64,000 nucleotides of DNA from the NCBI GenBank assembly GCA_946811695.1, contig OX328123.1:42931335-42995334 (forward strand). The letters are read 5' to 3'. Shown here piece after piece: positions 1 to 12,806 of this stretch. The notes beneath the pieces were generated by a model. It saw only the letters and a list, made by a program, of their open reading frames with translations, was not told where the DNA came from and ran no database searches. The first letter of the stretch is position 1; every line of letters begins with the position of its first letter. Both the position numbers and the translations under genes were made by a program. This DNA is from Gonocerus acuteangulatus. Taxonomy: Eukaryota; Arthropoda; Insecta; Hemiptera; Coreidae.

Positions 1-220
1 TTATGGGCTCGTCATTTCGTCATAGATGTAAGGGGTAGAATTGGATGTGAAGGGTAGCTACCAGTAAAGAAATCATTTATCACATTCACTGTCCCTCAAA
101 ATTTTAAAACTTCCTCAGGAGCCATCTACTTTTTTTCTTATTTTCATTAATAAATAGCTAATAGTATAAAGTATAATGAGTTGAAATGGATTTCTAATGA
201 CGCTAACATCCGGTTTGAAG
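1..220. other. No recognisable feature
   Basis: AT-rich sequence in which I see no coding, RNA or repeat signal. Confidence 0.5.
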
Positions 221-286
221 CACGCCCCGGGAGCCGGGGCGAGGGCACCGTGCGAAGTCTCACCCCGGTAGCCGGGGCGTGGGCAC
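221..286. repeat. Pair of GC-rich hairpins
   Basis: Two imperfect copies of a short GC-rich palindrome lie about 20 bases apart in otherwise AT-rich DNA: CGCCCCGGGAGCCGGGGCG at 223-241 and a CACCCCGGTAGCCGGGGCGTG-like copy at 261-281. Each can fold on itself (CCCCGG with CCGGGG). A loosely similar GC-rich string occurs at 28540-28560. The function is unknown; it may be the terminal hairpin of a decayed mobile element. Confidence 0.55.
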
Positions 287-386
287 TAACTCGAGTCCCA
301 TAGAGTTACCTGAAATGGTTCGTATCATTGTCTTTGTTGGGAAATCTATTGTAGAAATACCAATAGAGTGATATATTTATTCCCTA

Positions 387-860
387 TTTACTAATGGCAT
401 TTCTAGCATTTAATCTTAGTTAACTTTCCCAGCTTAAAGGACTAGTATCTATGTACCTGGAGAAGCTATTACGCTTTACTAATGGCATTTCTAGCATTTA
501 ATCTTAGTTAACTTTCCCAGCTTAAAGGACTAGTATCTATGTACCTGGAGAAGCTATTACGCTTTACTAATGGCATTTCTAGCATTTAATCTTAGTTAAC
601 TTTCCGAGCTTAAAGGACTAGTATCTATGTACCTGGAGAAGCTATTACGCTTTACTAATGGCATTTCTAGCATTTAATCTTAGTTAACTTTCCCAGCTTA
701 AAGGACTAGTATCTATGTACCTGGAGAAGCTATTACGCTTTACTAATGGCATTTCTAGCATTTAATCTTAGTTAACTTTCCGAGCTTAAAGGACTAGTAT
801 CTATGTACCTGGAGAAGCTATTACGCTTTACTAATGGCATTTCTAGCATTTAATCTAAGT
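387..860. repeat. 88-bp tandem repeat array, about 5.3 copies
   Basis: The string CTAATGGCATTTCTAGC recurs at 391, 479, 567, 655, 743 and 831, giving an exact 88-base period. Units are nearly identical. Units 1, 2 and 4 read TTTCCCAGC where units 3 and 5 read TTTCCGAGC, so the later units look like duplicated pairs (176 bp). There is no meaningful open frame across it. It is a young minisatellite. Confidence 0.95.
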
Positions 861-1510
<650 letters not shown>

Positions 1511-2180
1511 AATAGTTGGTAATACGTTATTTATAGAAAGGTAATATATATTTTGAATCCTGAAAAAATATATATCTTAATAATAATTATTATTATTTTA
1601 TTTTAGGAGCTTCGAAAGTAGGCGATTTTCTCCATTAATTTCATTATTACAATGTGCAATTTTTAAAGTTTTGAAAATTACATGAAAATAACTTCATGAA
1701 TAGCAATCATTAGTGTATCAATACTTAAGTGAAAAAATATTTCCGTTCTGAAAAACCTAGTCTAGTACCACTGTATCATCTTGATTACTATTTTAAAGCA
1801 CACATCTCTAGAACTTTATCTTATCATGGTTTCCTTATTTGATGTTCTTATTTTTATAATTAAAACATGTTTTTTCTTATTATTGCTGTAATTAATCTCG
1901 TATATAGTTTAAGAAAATCAGACCAATCTACTGGAATATTGCAGTGAACACTCTAAGCGCTCATTTCATTGCAATAACACGTTACCGATTCTTGATTTGA
2001 CAGTTTAATGAATTTGTTTAGTAAATTTGTTATTTTCAAAATTTTGCATATGCTCCGAATTAATGACTACCAGGCCTGTTGATCAAACAACGCTTGTATA
2101 ACATAAACTTTTTTTTTTTTTTTTTATACATACATGTTAATAAACAAATTAAATTTTTACTGAGGCCATTAGCACTCGTT
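1511..2180. other. No recognisable feature
   Basis: AT-rich intergenic or intronic sequence; nothing supported. A poly-T tract lies at about 2109-2125. Confidence 0.4.
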
Positions 2181-2672
2181 ATTATTATTATTATTATTAT
2201 TTGGGGGTTTTCTCCTCAGTCACCTGGGATAAATTCTTTCGGGGGCTGTTGCCAACCGAAAGAATTGTTTTTATTGATTTTTTATTTTTTTATTTTTTAC
2301 GGGCGTTCATTTAAAAATTTCCGAACCGTTCTGGCGGTATCAAGCAGTACCGCTTGTTGGGCATTTTTAATTAGATCCTCCGGCAGTTTCAAATAGGTAT
2401 TTGCGGCAATCGTCGTTTTTGGAATGAGCCCGTTGGTCGAGATTATGACGGCTGTAATCCTTGCGGAATCCAACTTATACAAGTCTTTCAGCTCTATGGC
2501 CAACTCCTGATACTTGCGCAGTTTCTCGGCATATGATTTCCGGATATTCTCATCATTGGGGATTGCGAAATCAATAATATCGGCTGTCTTACTTCCCTTG
2601 TCAATGATAAGAATGTCCGGTTTATTGTGATGGACAGTACGGTCCGTTAATATATTATTATTATTATTATTA
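2181..2672 (-). mobile_element. R4/Dong-like non-LTR retrotransposon, 5'-truncated, in a TAA microsatellite
   Basis: Reading the minus strand, a coding tail (2641 to 2297) is followed by a short 3' UTR and an (AAT)n run at 2200-2181. Upstream of the truncated coding end lies another TAA run (about 2672-2643). The UTR holds an 11-bp inverted repeat, AATTCTTTCGG at 2232-2242 with CCGAAAGAATT at 2256-2266. The Dong group of the R4 clade is known to insert into TAA repeats and carries a C-terminal restriction-like endonuclease; both match. The 5' truncation is typical of target-primed insertion. Confidence 0.75.
2297..2641 (-). pseudogene. C-terminal endonuclease region of a LINE polyprotein (fragment)
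   Basis: About 115 codons are open on the minus strand without a break and end at a stop near 2297. The reading includes VHHNKPDILIIDKGSKTAD, then IIDFAIPNDENIRKSYAEKL, KYQELAIELKDL, ITAVIISTNGLIPKT and LLDTARTVRKFL. KPD followed by DFAIP fits the K-PD...D motif of the restriction-like endonuclease at the end of R2/R4-type LINE proteins, and the STNGLIPK and TARTVRKFL strings recur in arthropod LINE polyprotein ends. No reverse transcriptase domain remains because the copy is 5'-truncated. It is not an independent gene. The exact clade would need a phylogeny of the endonuclease domain. Confidence 0.8.
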
Positions 2673-5600
2673 TTATTACTTTTGATATTTCTTAAATGCA
2701 GTCATACAAACACACTCCATTATTAATATAACCAGAATCCTGAATCATTGCTATTGCAATGAGCTCTTCTGTCCTCATTTTCTGTTTGGGGTAATCGGTA
2801 AAAAATTCTATAATCCTTTCTTTAGATGAATTCAATATTTCTCAATTTAAAAAGTTTTTAGGTTTCGGAATATTATTCATACTTTAAAGATGGAATTTAG
2901 GACAGTACTGAATAACAAGAGCTGAAGCGAAAAAATAAAATGTTCCCTTTAGGGTTTATTTTTTTTTTATTTTTTTTTTTTTTGTGAATCGACTGCTGTA
3001 GTCATTAGCACCATCATCTTCTATTGTTTCATGAAAATAATTAAAGATGATATGCTTAGAAGGAAAAATAATGGTCAAAAGATCACGAGAAAATAAAAAT
3101 TATTGAAATGTGATGTGATTTATATTTGAGGTGAGTGGTCGGTGAAATCGTCTCCAATTTGATTCTTCACACTTGCGCAAATGGTTACAGCACCAAGAGG
3201 TATCGGTAGCCTGTCCGTTCCACCTGGGTATTACTGGGTATATCCCAGTTTCTCGTTACGGGCTGTTTTCCTCTAAATTATTCTACTCCATTTATTTGTT
3301 TATTCAATTCATCCTTATCGAATCACTAAAAACTATCCTCTAAATAGTACTTTCTCCCTTTATTTATTTCCGAATACGCTTGTTAGCGATCAACAACATA
3401 AAATGCGGGAAAATTAATCCTTGCTGTAGGTAAAGGCTTTAATCTTCAGCGACTTGTTCACATGGGTTTCTTTTAATTATCTAATCCGGTGCCTAAATAA
3501 GCCTAATTAACCGGTTTGTCATTTAATAAGTTATCTCAACTTAGAGGCGAACCTTAATAATTTAAGGTCCAGATTGCTGGAAAAGTCCAGCAAGCAACGA
3601 GACAGCGAAGCAATAGAACTCATAATTGTGAAATTATGTTTTACTTGGGCTACGAAAGGAGATTCTACGTCGCTCCAAATTCTTATCACGGACTCTACGT
3701 CTTATAAAGTTTACACGGTATACAGCGTTAGGTATTGTGTATCACGCGTTATAAAGGTTACAAGATATACTTCAGGAATTGTGGCGAGTGGAGGAAGACG
3801 GGAGAAACTGTATATTTCGAAGGTTCTTTACTACAAACCACTATTCGTAATATGTTGAAATCTGTCATATATATTGTAAACCTTATTTACCAAATTACTC
3901 TTCTGCAAATAACAAATACAGATTCTTTATTCATATAAATATTTTTAAGCTTATTAAAACGAATTATATCATATTTTGTGGAACTGGTTTAGTTCTCAGG
4001 GCATTCTCCTCCTTGTCAACACTACGGAGTTACAGAGAGATGTCTCAGCAAGCCCTCATTTTCAACACAGAGAGGATGTAACCAAAACCTAGATCGCATA
4101 GATGTTTGTACATCCTGGCATAGCCTGTCTAGATGGCTGCTCTTTTTTCCATATCCTTATTACGAAGAGAAAGTATTGGCCTCCTATGTTTTCCTCCAGT
4201 TTTTTTAAGAAGTTTTGAATGTCTGGGTTTTTATACGTAGCAAGATTCCCTGATAGTTCAGCTTGACCCAGTCATCAGTGGCCTTTTTTTGCTGAGGCTA
4301 GAGATATTCATTCTGGAAGCTCATGCGACTATTACCTTGTCTGATCACTTAGTCCACTAGTTATTGTCGAATATTTATTTTTGTCCATTTGAGCTTGTGT
4401 GTTAGAGTCCGCATGGTTTTCTCAAAACATCCTCAAGTTATTATAATCCCTTCTGCATCTCCTTTAATGCTCCCAATAGTAAGCCTTTTATCATTATTTT
4501 ATTTAATTTACGTTTCACTAGCGTAGATTTACTGGCATTACCTTAAGAATGATGTTGCGACTAACCTCATTCATTTTTGTCTCAAATTGCTATGCATTGT
4601 TGCGACTTGTGTGTGACGATTCTACGTCTTGTGCTATAGCCTTTATCCATGTCGTATGCCCACAGTTCCTCTCTTCCAGGCATTGCTCCTCGTGTGTTAT
4701 TTCTCAGGAAGAACAGGTCAACCTCTCCACCTTCCTGTTTTTAGTCTCAGGGTCTATTCTTTACCCTTCTCTTGCATCAGAAGGCTCATTTTCTAATGTA
4801 CCTGGAGATTGCGTGGCACAAGAGTTTCTTACTTAGATTACCTCTTTCGTTGTGAATCGTACAATCCCATGCTGTTTTAAGGGCCTTAGCTACGAACTCT
4901 GCGATCATTTTTAGTGCCTTTCTTACTTGTAATCAATTGTTCTTTGAGAATTGTAGATCACTTCTGCTTCAAAGTTTTATTTAAGAAGATGAGGTCTAAC
5001 GTGAGCATCTGATAAGCTGAAAGCGCTTTTTCTTAAACAGTCCAAGTCCAGGAGGTATGAATTGAAGGTTGAAACGTTCTTGGTAATATAAGGATGTCTT
5101 CTTAGAGCATTACTATGTAACCTCTCAATAAATAAGAGACGGAATACCTTAAAGATTATTAAGTATTACCTTATTTTCTGTAACCCTCCCCAAACAATAT
5201 CTTCAAGTTCTGTCCACTGAATCAAGTATAAATGACTTCTCATTTATTCTGTTTTAGTTTTCATTAAATTGTATAGACCATTATTATTAACTTAATCCAA
5301 TTTTAGGGATTTCTAGAGACTATTGCTGTTGTTGACCATAGCTAGACAAAACATGTTTGTCTGTTCACGTTATCGCCTATCGCAACGAAATAAACGATGA
5401 GTCGTTGATAATTAATGTTTGAAAAGGTAATATGATTTCATGAAACTAGTTTGTAAAATGTTTTAGATTCATTGATTTTTCTTTACTTAATGACCAGATA
5501 AGATGCATCATTTGGTATTCTAGTTTCGACTTTTGAATTAACTCGTTGCCTTATTTTCTTGTATTAAAGGACTCGTTAGAAAAATATTATGATCAAAACA

Positions 5601-7204
5601 TTATTGTAATAACTGTTTATTTGAGGTTTAAAGAATGTTTGGTTGTTGGAAAAATGTGCTTGAGTCAGGTATTACTGCAAATGGCCTAACTGTTTATAGT
5701 TTGACGGTCGTTGTAACCTTCCTTTCAAGATCCGTATTGACTAAATATTTTCATCGATTTAAAGAAAACATAAACATTTGTTGTTACCTCGGGATCATGA
5801 GAGGTTCTATTTATATTAGGAATTTTATTGGATATTTAAATATTTTGTAGATCTTTAAGTATGCCCCCTCCACTGCAATGCTTGAATTTGTTTTTAAGGT
5901 ATTATTATATGTTTTTAAGCTATATTATTAAAAATAAAACCCCTCTTAAACCTTCCCGCTCGAGACAAGCTCTAACAAAATTGTAGAAGGTCGGCTCGAA
6001 ATCTTTATTGGTATACATTTTAAACGGGTGGGTTCATTCCCACGGATATCTTTAAAATATAAAATCATTTATTCAATGTTTATGTCCCTAAAATTATAAT
6101 ATATATCCCCGGTTCTTACCGTGTTAATCTCACAATGTTACACTCTCCAAATATGTAATCAAAAGTAATAATTTTTTTAAATTTGTTTATATATTTTCTT
6201 CTATTCAGTAGATAGGTTGGACATTGTAGATTATATAACATAAATTAGATTTTATGAATCTTCAACTATATTGAAGTTCTGATGGAAGTTTCTGATTTTA
6301 TAGTCAGATGTAGAAGAGCATATAAAAAATACAGTATTACTCGATGAGTTTTAATGATTCTGGTTGGTTAGTAATAATATTGCACCAGTGCAACTATTGA
6401 AGGCCTACTCGAAATTACGCTTCAAATATGGCGTCACCTTTTCCGCTCGGCGCTTACTTCATCGCTGTTTTTAGGCACTCTTTCATTCATGACTTCACGC
6501 TGCAGTGGAAGGCAAATGTCAGTCATCTTCAAATAGCTTTATTTACATTCGAAACCACTTATTTTCTCCAGATAATTCACTCATTTATGTGATATCACCG
6601 TTCATTCGCTTTAATTCTATGTGTTTAAAAAAAAATTGCTTTATGGAAGATATAGGATAAGTCACATTATTTATTAAGAGATGTAGTTTGAAAAGGGGTG
6701 GCAGATAAACTTTTCGAGATTTAAAATAATTTAAGCTTGAGTTTAGTCCAACATGATTGCTAAAAATGTTTCATCTTTTACAGAATAGGAAGATTTTATG
6801 GTACAATGTTCTCAATTTGATAGGAGTTTAAATTTGTTTTCTTGTTAATTAGCATTGAAACTAGCACAGAATATTAGTACAATTAAGTACATTTTATTGT
6901 TTTATTCGTTTTCCTATGAGTATTGTTAAAAAAAAAATCTGGAAGTTGATTATTAAACTTAATGTAGTCTTATTGATGCTAGTAGGGAAAGTGTGGAATC
7001 TGCACAGAATAAAAATTGCAGGTTATACGATAACATATGATCTCCATCACAATGGTTTTATTAATTTCACAAACTGGAGCTTTCAGATGCACAGCTTATA
7101 ATCAGTGAGCCATGTGGGTTTCTAGAGGCTGACACATTTTTTTAGAGGTTTTTGACCTAACAAATTTAGAAGAGGTTACATTTTAATTGTACTTGCAGTT
7201 GTTG
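2673..7204. other. Long stretch with no supported gene
   Basis: AT-rich sequence with simple tracts (poly-T at 2950-2983). I found no splice-bounded coding exon, RNA gene or clear repeat. Stretches such as 3990-5050 are less AT-rich and might be very decayed mobile DNA, but no motif survives that I can name. Confidence 0.4.
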
Positions 7205-7700
7205 CTGTCCTACCGGGTCTTTTATATATCTTTGTAGATGTTGATTTGAAATTAACAGTATTTAGATTGTCTGTTCGTCATCTCCTAAAACGTCCCATAA
7301 TGTTTTGGGTACCTTAAGTGTTTCTAATCTTATATGTTAGTATTTGTGGCAGTTTGTTAGTATATATTCAACTGAGTTTATATTGTCGCCTGTGTGCACG
7401 TTGGGCGATGTATGTTGTTCAGAAGGTAGGTGTCGTAAGTGTTGTGTGTCCTATTCCCAGTCTAGTCAAAGCGGTTTCTCCATGTCTGTGTTCTTTTGGA
7501 ATTTTATAATTTCTTGAGTTCCAAACTACATGTGGTTCCGTTTTTGCCTTGTGATATTTTTTTAGTGTTTCTGTAAGTCTTCTTTTGTGGTATCATTGAC
7601 ACGGGCGGAGTTCGCTATTTCGTCTGCCTGTGCGCTGAGAATGATATTTAATGTGGTGCCACCCTATTGAAAGAGTAGTTCTTTCAACCTTCATTGGAAG
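7205..7700 (-). pseudogene. Decayed LINE tail: RNase H end and C-terminal region
   Basis: On the minus strand, frame-broken pieces read QADEIANSARVND (7640-7600), then RHGETALTRL-IGHTTLT (about 7490-7430) and LKVPKTLWDVLGDDEQTI (about 7320-7265). These follow the order seen at the end of I/Jockey-type LINE ORF2 proteins: the RNase H motif N-x-x-AD-x-x-A, then RLRIGHTRLTH, then the terminal LGDD region. Stops and frameshifts interrupt it. Neither the reverse transcriptase nor the zinc-knuckle cysteines can be read. An old, inactive fragment; the clade is uncertain. Confidence 0.6.
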
Positions 7701-9529
7701 CACAGTTCTTTATGTCTTTGTAGAAAAGCATTTGTGCTTTGGAATTTTGCCGTTTACTGTTTTGTTTAAATTGTTTTTTCACTGTTTTGATCATTTGTGC
7801 ATTACTAATTTTTTTAATTTCTTTGCGCCATGTAATAATTGAATGTTTTCCCTTTAATTAGGCGGTTAAATATAAGGACATTTGGCTAGTTATCCCCCCC
7901 GCCCTTACTTTAAGAAATTAATTATATGAACTTGTGGCTAGAACACGCTCGAGATCTTTCCTCCGACATGGCTGTAATTATAGGTCAGAAAGGACACCAA
8001 TTATTGTTATGCTTCATGTATGAATACAAGACCGAAAAACTTATGAATATTTATGACCTGAATTTTAATACAGTTTCTCCTTAAATAACAACCTATGAAA
8101 ATTCCTGTCTGCGTCCTTCGTTCTCCATGTAATAGGGGTTTTTTTTTTAATCAATTATGGTTTTACTCATGTAACTTCTCACTTCTATTGATTGACATGC
8201 ATAAATACATATTTTAACATTTCCGTATATATTTAATATATATATTAAATCATTGAAAACATATTTAATACCATGAAATTAGAAGATTGTAAATTATTAT
8301 TAAAGTAGAGGGAGTGCCTCGGTATTTCATTCACAAAACACAAAGAAATGACCTGTGTAACATATTGTTTATCCTAAACATTTTTTAGCGTAAATATGCT
8401 TTAGTGATGACTAAACTGAAAAAAACGTCACAAAAAACTCTTCGATATCGTTCGCGCATGCGCAGTAGCCATGTACGAAAAAGAAGACCGTATGTTATAC
8501 AGTATACATAGGTTTGTCTAGTGGACCTAAAGCATATTTATATTTCTGAATTTGAGCAGAAGGCCCTAAACAGGGATAACAGCAGAATTTTTAAGATATA
8601 CAGGGTGTATCGCAAGTTAATGACAATACTCCAAGGGGCGAAACTTGACAAAAAATGTAGTTCTACACCACCAACCACATATTGCTATCTCACTCCGTTC
8701 CGTCATTCTAAAGTTTCTTTGGAAAAAAAACGTGTTTTTTGTTTTGTAGTTTTTTCGGTTTCCTGAAATCAGCTTGGTTAAAAGGAAGTAAGAGTACATT
8801 CAACTATTAAGACTATTTTAACAACTCTGTAGGTTGTGAGCAATTACGTACTTACAAGGAATGATAAAGGAGCTTTCCTTAGAAATTATTTCTGATGAGT
8901 GTAAATAATCTCATCCTAAGGTCTATATGCCTCTTCTACATTTAAAATTCCAAATTATTTACTTTCACTAAACCTGTTTAGTTGGATCACTCAATGAAGT
9001 ACTGGGAAGAACTGGTTTTGATGCTTTGTTAGCCGACGTTTCTCCTATTTCTATACTTCGTTCATAAATATCAACTTAAGCCGGGATGAATAAAAATTGA
9101 TTTTGCATTAGAAAGTTTCCTTTCTGCCTTTATCATTCCCAGACAAAATTACATTCAGACGGTAAATAAAGGAGGCCTTAAATCTTATTTATATTAGTCC
9201 CGATTCTATTTCCATTGAAACCACTTGATATTCCGGGTAAGTGTAAGTGCGCGGGGGTGGTGGGAGTGGGAGGTAACAGCTGTAAATAAAAGAAGTCTGA
9301 CTGGAGCTGTAGTAAGTGGGACAAGGAGCGGATGTGCTGGATGTAAGACCCTGGGATGTGGACCGGATCTTGTACCTTTCCTCTTACTTCCTTTTACCTC
9401 TCTGCTCATCAGCTGTTTCCCTTCTAACAGACATATTATATAGATAAGATCCTTATCAATTGCTTATTTCAATAGAGTCAAAGAAGAAGGATAGTGCTTT
9501 ATACCCTCGTGTTCTTTGAAATACTCACG
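7701..9529. other. No supported gene; one ACAGGGTGT-type string
   Basis: Mostly AT-rich with no clear element. The string TATACAGGGTGTATCGCAAGT at 8597-8617 looks like the ends of several arthropod repeats, but I cannot find a second terminus. 9240-9420 is locally GC-richer with no coding support. Confidence 0.35.
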
Positions 9530-9531
9530 TA

Positions 9532-10425
9532 TCAGCACCTTGGAAGAGTAAGGGCGCTTTACGAAATCCGGATGTTGGGAAATCGAAATCAAAGAAGCGA
9601 TTTAGGATAGCTAGGGCGAATGTTTACTCTATGGAATGCTGATTCATCAATCTGATTGAATAAGTATGCAATTGAAATTCAATGTTTTAATTATAATTTT
9701 TACGAGTGTTTTATGGTTAACAAAATGCTAGGAGGGACGTTTCAGACCCGGAATACGCCCTTGAAATAGGACATTCAATTTTTCATGATGATGCTGTGAG
9801 AGAACTAAAGGTGAACCAAGGAAACAAGGCGAAGCGTCATATTATCTACATCTATCTGAATCAGAAAATAAAAAAAAAGTTGGGTCTTTTTGCGAAGACC
9901 ACATCCAGTTACTTTTGAAGTAGCTTTTTTGGATAGTAGTTTTTTGGATATTTTACATTTATTAGGCATTACATGCTATGCGTTTCCGCTCGCTCAAGAA
10001 GATATCAAAACCCTAGTCAATCCAACTCGCAATTAATAGAATTATATTAATTTTAGCGACTCTTGTCTATCCAACTCACTAAAATTAATAAGATTCCATT
10101 AATTTTTCCGAGTAAGAAACCAATCCCTTTTTCTTTGTCAGGAACATCGCAAACTAATTGTAAAACACTCATTTTCTCACTAACATAAGCAGAGCTTTTT
10201 CGTAAACAAACTAAATCACTGTTGAAGGTTACTTTATTCCCAGCAAGAACCAATTCTGCAATTGGTCAGCAGAATCCTCCAATAGGAAGACAAAGGAATT
10301 ACGCGCATGCGCTGAATCACTGATACAATCACTACTGCTTCTTCAAAAGTAACTGGATGTGGTCTTCGCAAAAAGACCCAAAAAGTTGATATTTCTGATT
10401 CACCCTTACTCTTCCAAAGTCCTGA
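9532..10425. mobile_element. TA-flanked inverted-repeat element E1 (host of a nested insertion)
   Basis: E1 starts TCAGCACCTTGGAAGAGTAA after a TA (9530-9531) and ends with the inverse ...TTACTCTTCCAAAGTCCTGA at 10425. Removing the nested 9882-10379 element leaves about 390 bp, close to the intact relative E2 at 45924-46280, and the two align through their bodies (CCGGATGTTGGGAAAT, AATTATAATTTTTACGAGTG, CAGACCCGG, ACTAAAGG-GAACCA). TA flanks and terminal inverted repeats suggest a non-autonomous DNA transposon of Tc1/mariner type. There is no coding sequence. Confidence 0.75.
9874..10387. mobile_element. 498-bp element with perfect 39-bp inverted termini and 8-bp duplication, nested in E1
   Basis: The element occupies 9882-10379. 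It begins GGGTCTTTTTGCGAAGACC and its first 39 bases (9882-9920) are repeated without mismatch as the reverse complement at 10341-10379. AAAAAGTT flanks both sides (9874-9881 and 10380-10387). An 8-bp target duplication fits hAT, P or Merlin-type transposases; the GG start favours a Merlin-like assignment but does not prove one. Inside, 9968-10050 resembles half of the palindromic element at 40509-40684. No coding sequence, so it is a MITE. Confidence 0.85.
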
Positions 10426-11439
10426 TGTGACCAGTCTTAGTTTTGAGTAGCAGGGCCTCAGAGAAGAGGGTAGCACGAGGGACAATTGTTCGGGGCCCTG
10501 GTCTCAGGGGGGCCCAGCGTCATTTTTTACTCCCATTATAATTTGAAATAACAAAGTTATATGCCTATCATTTTCCACTCCGTTCAATTACTAATATGTC
10601 TAATTTTATTTTCAGATAAATATCAGTTTTAAATAATTCAATTAATAGTTTTGGGTAATATTATTGGAGGAGGGGGGTTAAGGGGCCCGTAATTACCATG
10701 TATCTTCCTACTCACAACATGGGCGCGCACGCAGTCATATTGAGAACTTATTTTACAGCATACAACTGAATCAGTAGAATGTTTAATGTGATATATTATA
10801 CTCAGAACTCATTGGAGAAGATTATTAATACAATAAGCTATGTACGTCAATTAGAAACTCTCTTTTGAGACCAAACTATATGAAAACGAAACATGCGCAA
10901 TTTAAGAATCTTCGGCATGGTGGACTTTTTTTAGTTAGGGAATTCATTGTTCATCTTTTTCGTTGATTGACGACCTGGGAGTACCAAGGTCTGCTTGGCT
11001 AATTATAATCAGCGAATTCTTGTTATTATGGTATATATTTGTATAATACGAGTTTTCATACTCGCTGAAATAATGAGAAGGAGATTGTAGATACATTAGA
11101 TTATTGTAGCGACTCGTTTCGACCTTTGTGCAGTTCTATAAATTCAATAGAAACGAGGAGAAGGGACCCTATGACCTAGATGGAAAGGTCGGCTCTTCCT
11201 CCAGCATCCAGCTACCGATTTGTCGACGTATTGACTCACTTTCGATATAGGTCATATAGCGGCTCATAAACTCGAGGGGGCTCTTTACTTTCTAAAGGAC
11301 AAATCTCTACTTCAAAGAAAAGTTTATTTGCTTTAACAAATGTCGAATCACAGTAACCCATTAAGACTAAATTCTATTCCTCAAAATTATTTTGATCTGT
11401 ATTAGGGCTCATAGCCATAGTTGCGGAGCCCTTATAATG

Positions 11440-11478
<39 letters not shown>

Positions 11479-12806
11479 TGAACGCAATAGACAGTAAATC
11501 ATCCTAACACTTAATTTTTCTATCGAATCCGTTGAACGAACTAGTTTTTCTTTATTATAATTACTATAAATTTCATCCACCCCTTTTTTTGGGCGAATTG
11601 CATGTTATTCATCACTTTTCATCACTTGGCCTATTGTACGACTCCTAAAATGGTCCTTTCTAGCCATACCCAAGACGATTTCCTTCTTGCCTTAATTAGA
11701 TCTATGAAGGTGAATTAGCGTAACACTTTAAAGAATGCAAATCTTTCATTACATTTTACTTCGGAATTTTGCTCGCTATTTACTCTATTTTTTAAGATAG
11801 ATGTGGAAATTGTTTTATGTTTATATTGGTATTCTGTCGTGGTGGCCGTCATATCCAAGGAGTTCCGTTAAGTCAAATACAGGAATCAAGGTTCAGTCTT
11901 AAATTGCTGCCATCCAGTATATGGTTCATTCTGATTATGTGAATGCATTACTTACGAACTTATCATTTCTATTACGATTACATATATTATTATTACATTA
12001 ATGCTAAATACCACACTCACTCATTTACTAGAGCAATTCCTGAATACAAGCAAGACGCAGAAACTATAAAACAAGGGAGTTATTAAGAAATAACTTGGGA
12101 ATCAACGGATTTCTAAGTTTGGCATTGACGAATGGCAAATGTAGCTTCTTTGTATTACTATACCGAATCTAATAAACTAAATTAAAGAGCGATTCATGTT
12201 GGATTCGACGAAATTGTCACAAAATAAGAGAGCGTATTCATATTCGATAACGGAAAATCAACAGTCTTTTACGGGTTCGGGTGTCAGCTATTGACACTAA
12301 GGAAAGTGATACTCAGTATTAATTTATGGCGTCTTCATAAAGGCTAGAATGCCTCATTTGATAAGGGCTTTAAATAGTTTACACAAGTTGCCCAGTTTAG
12401 ACGTAACTCTTCTCTGACGTATATCAGGTTAATTTCCTGCTTTGAATAGCGGCTCTCCCTATAACCGACTAAATATTTGCTTGTAAATCGTAGCCTTCAT
12501 TTATTCATCTGAGAGGGCAATATTAAATGCAGTCAGCCGAACGGTGGTCGGCGAATATTTGCAGCCTTTGCGTGCTTACATCAATGAACTGAGCCAGCCG
12601 CTGTTTTAGAGCAGACGAAATTGGATTTCCCCCAAACAATAGCTCCCTATTCGTCCTGTGTAAATTGGACTCAGGAACCTAACACGTTTTGCAAATGGAA
12701 TCGATGCTCCGATGACGTTTTACTGTGGAATTTACAGCATATTCAACCTCAACATTACACGCTTCTTCAAGAGTTGTACTGCTCAGTTCTCTTGAGTCTC
12801 CTACAC
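10426..12806. other. No supported gene; GC-tract repeat remnant and AT microsatellite
   Basis: 10487-10695 carries GGGGCCC-type strings at both ends (CGGGGCCCTGGTC near 10490 and GGTTAAGGGGCCCG near 10675) and may be an old repeat. An (AT)n run lies at 11440-11475. Nothing else is recognisable. Confidence 0.4.
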
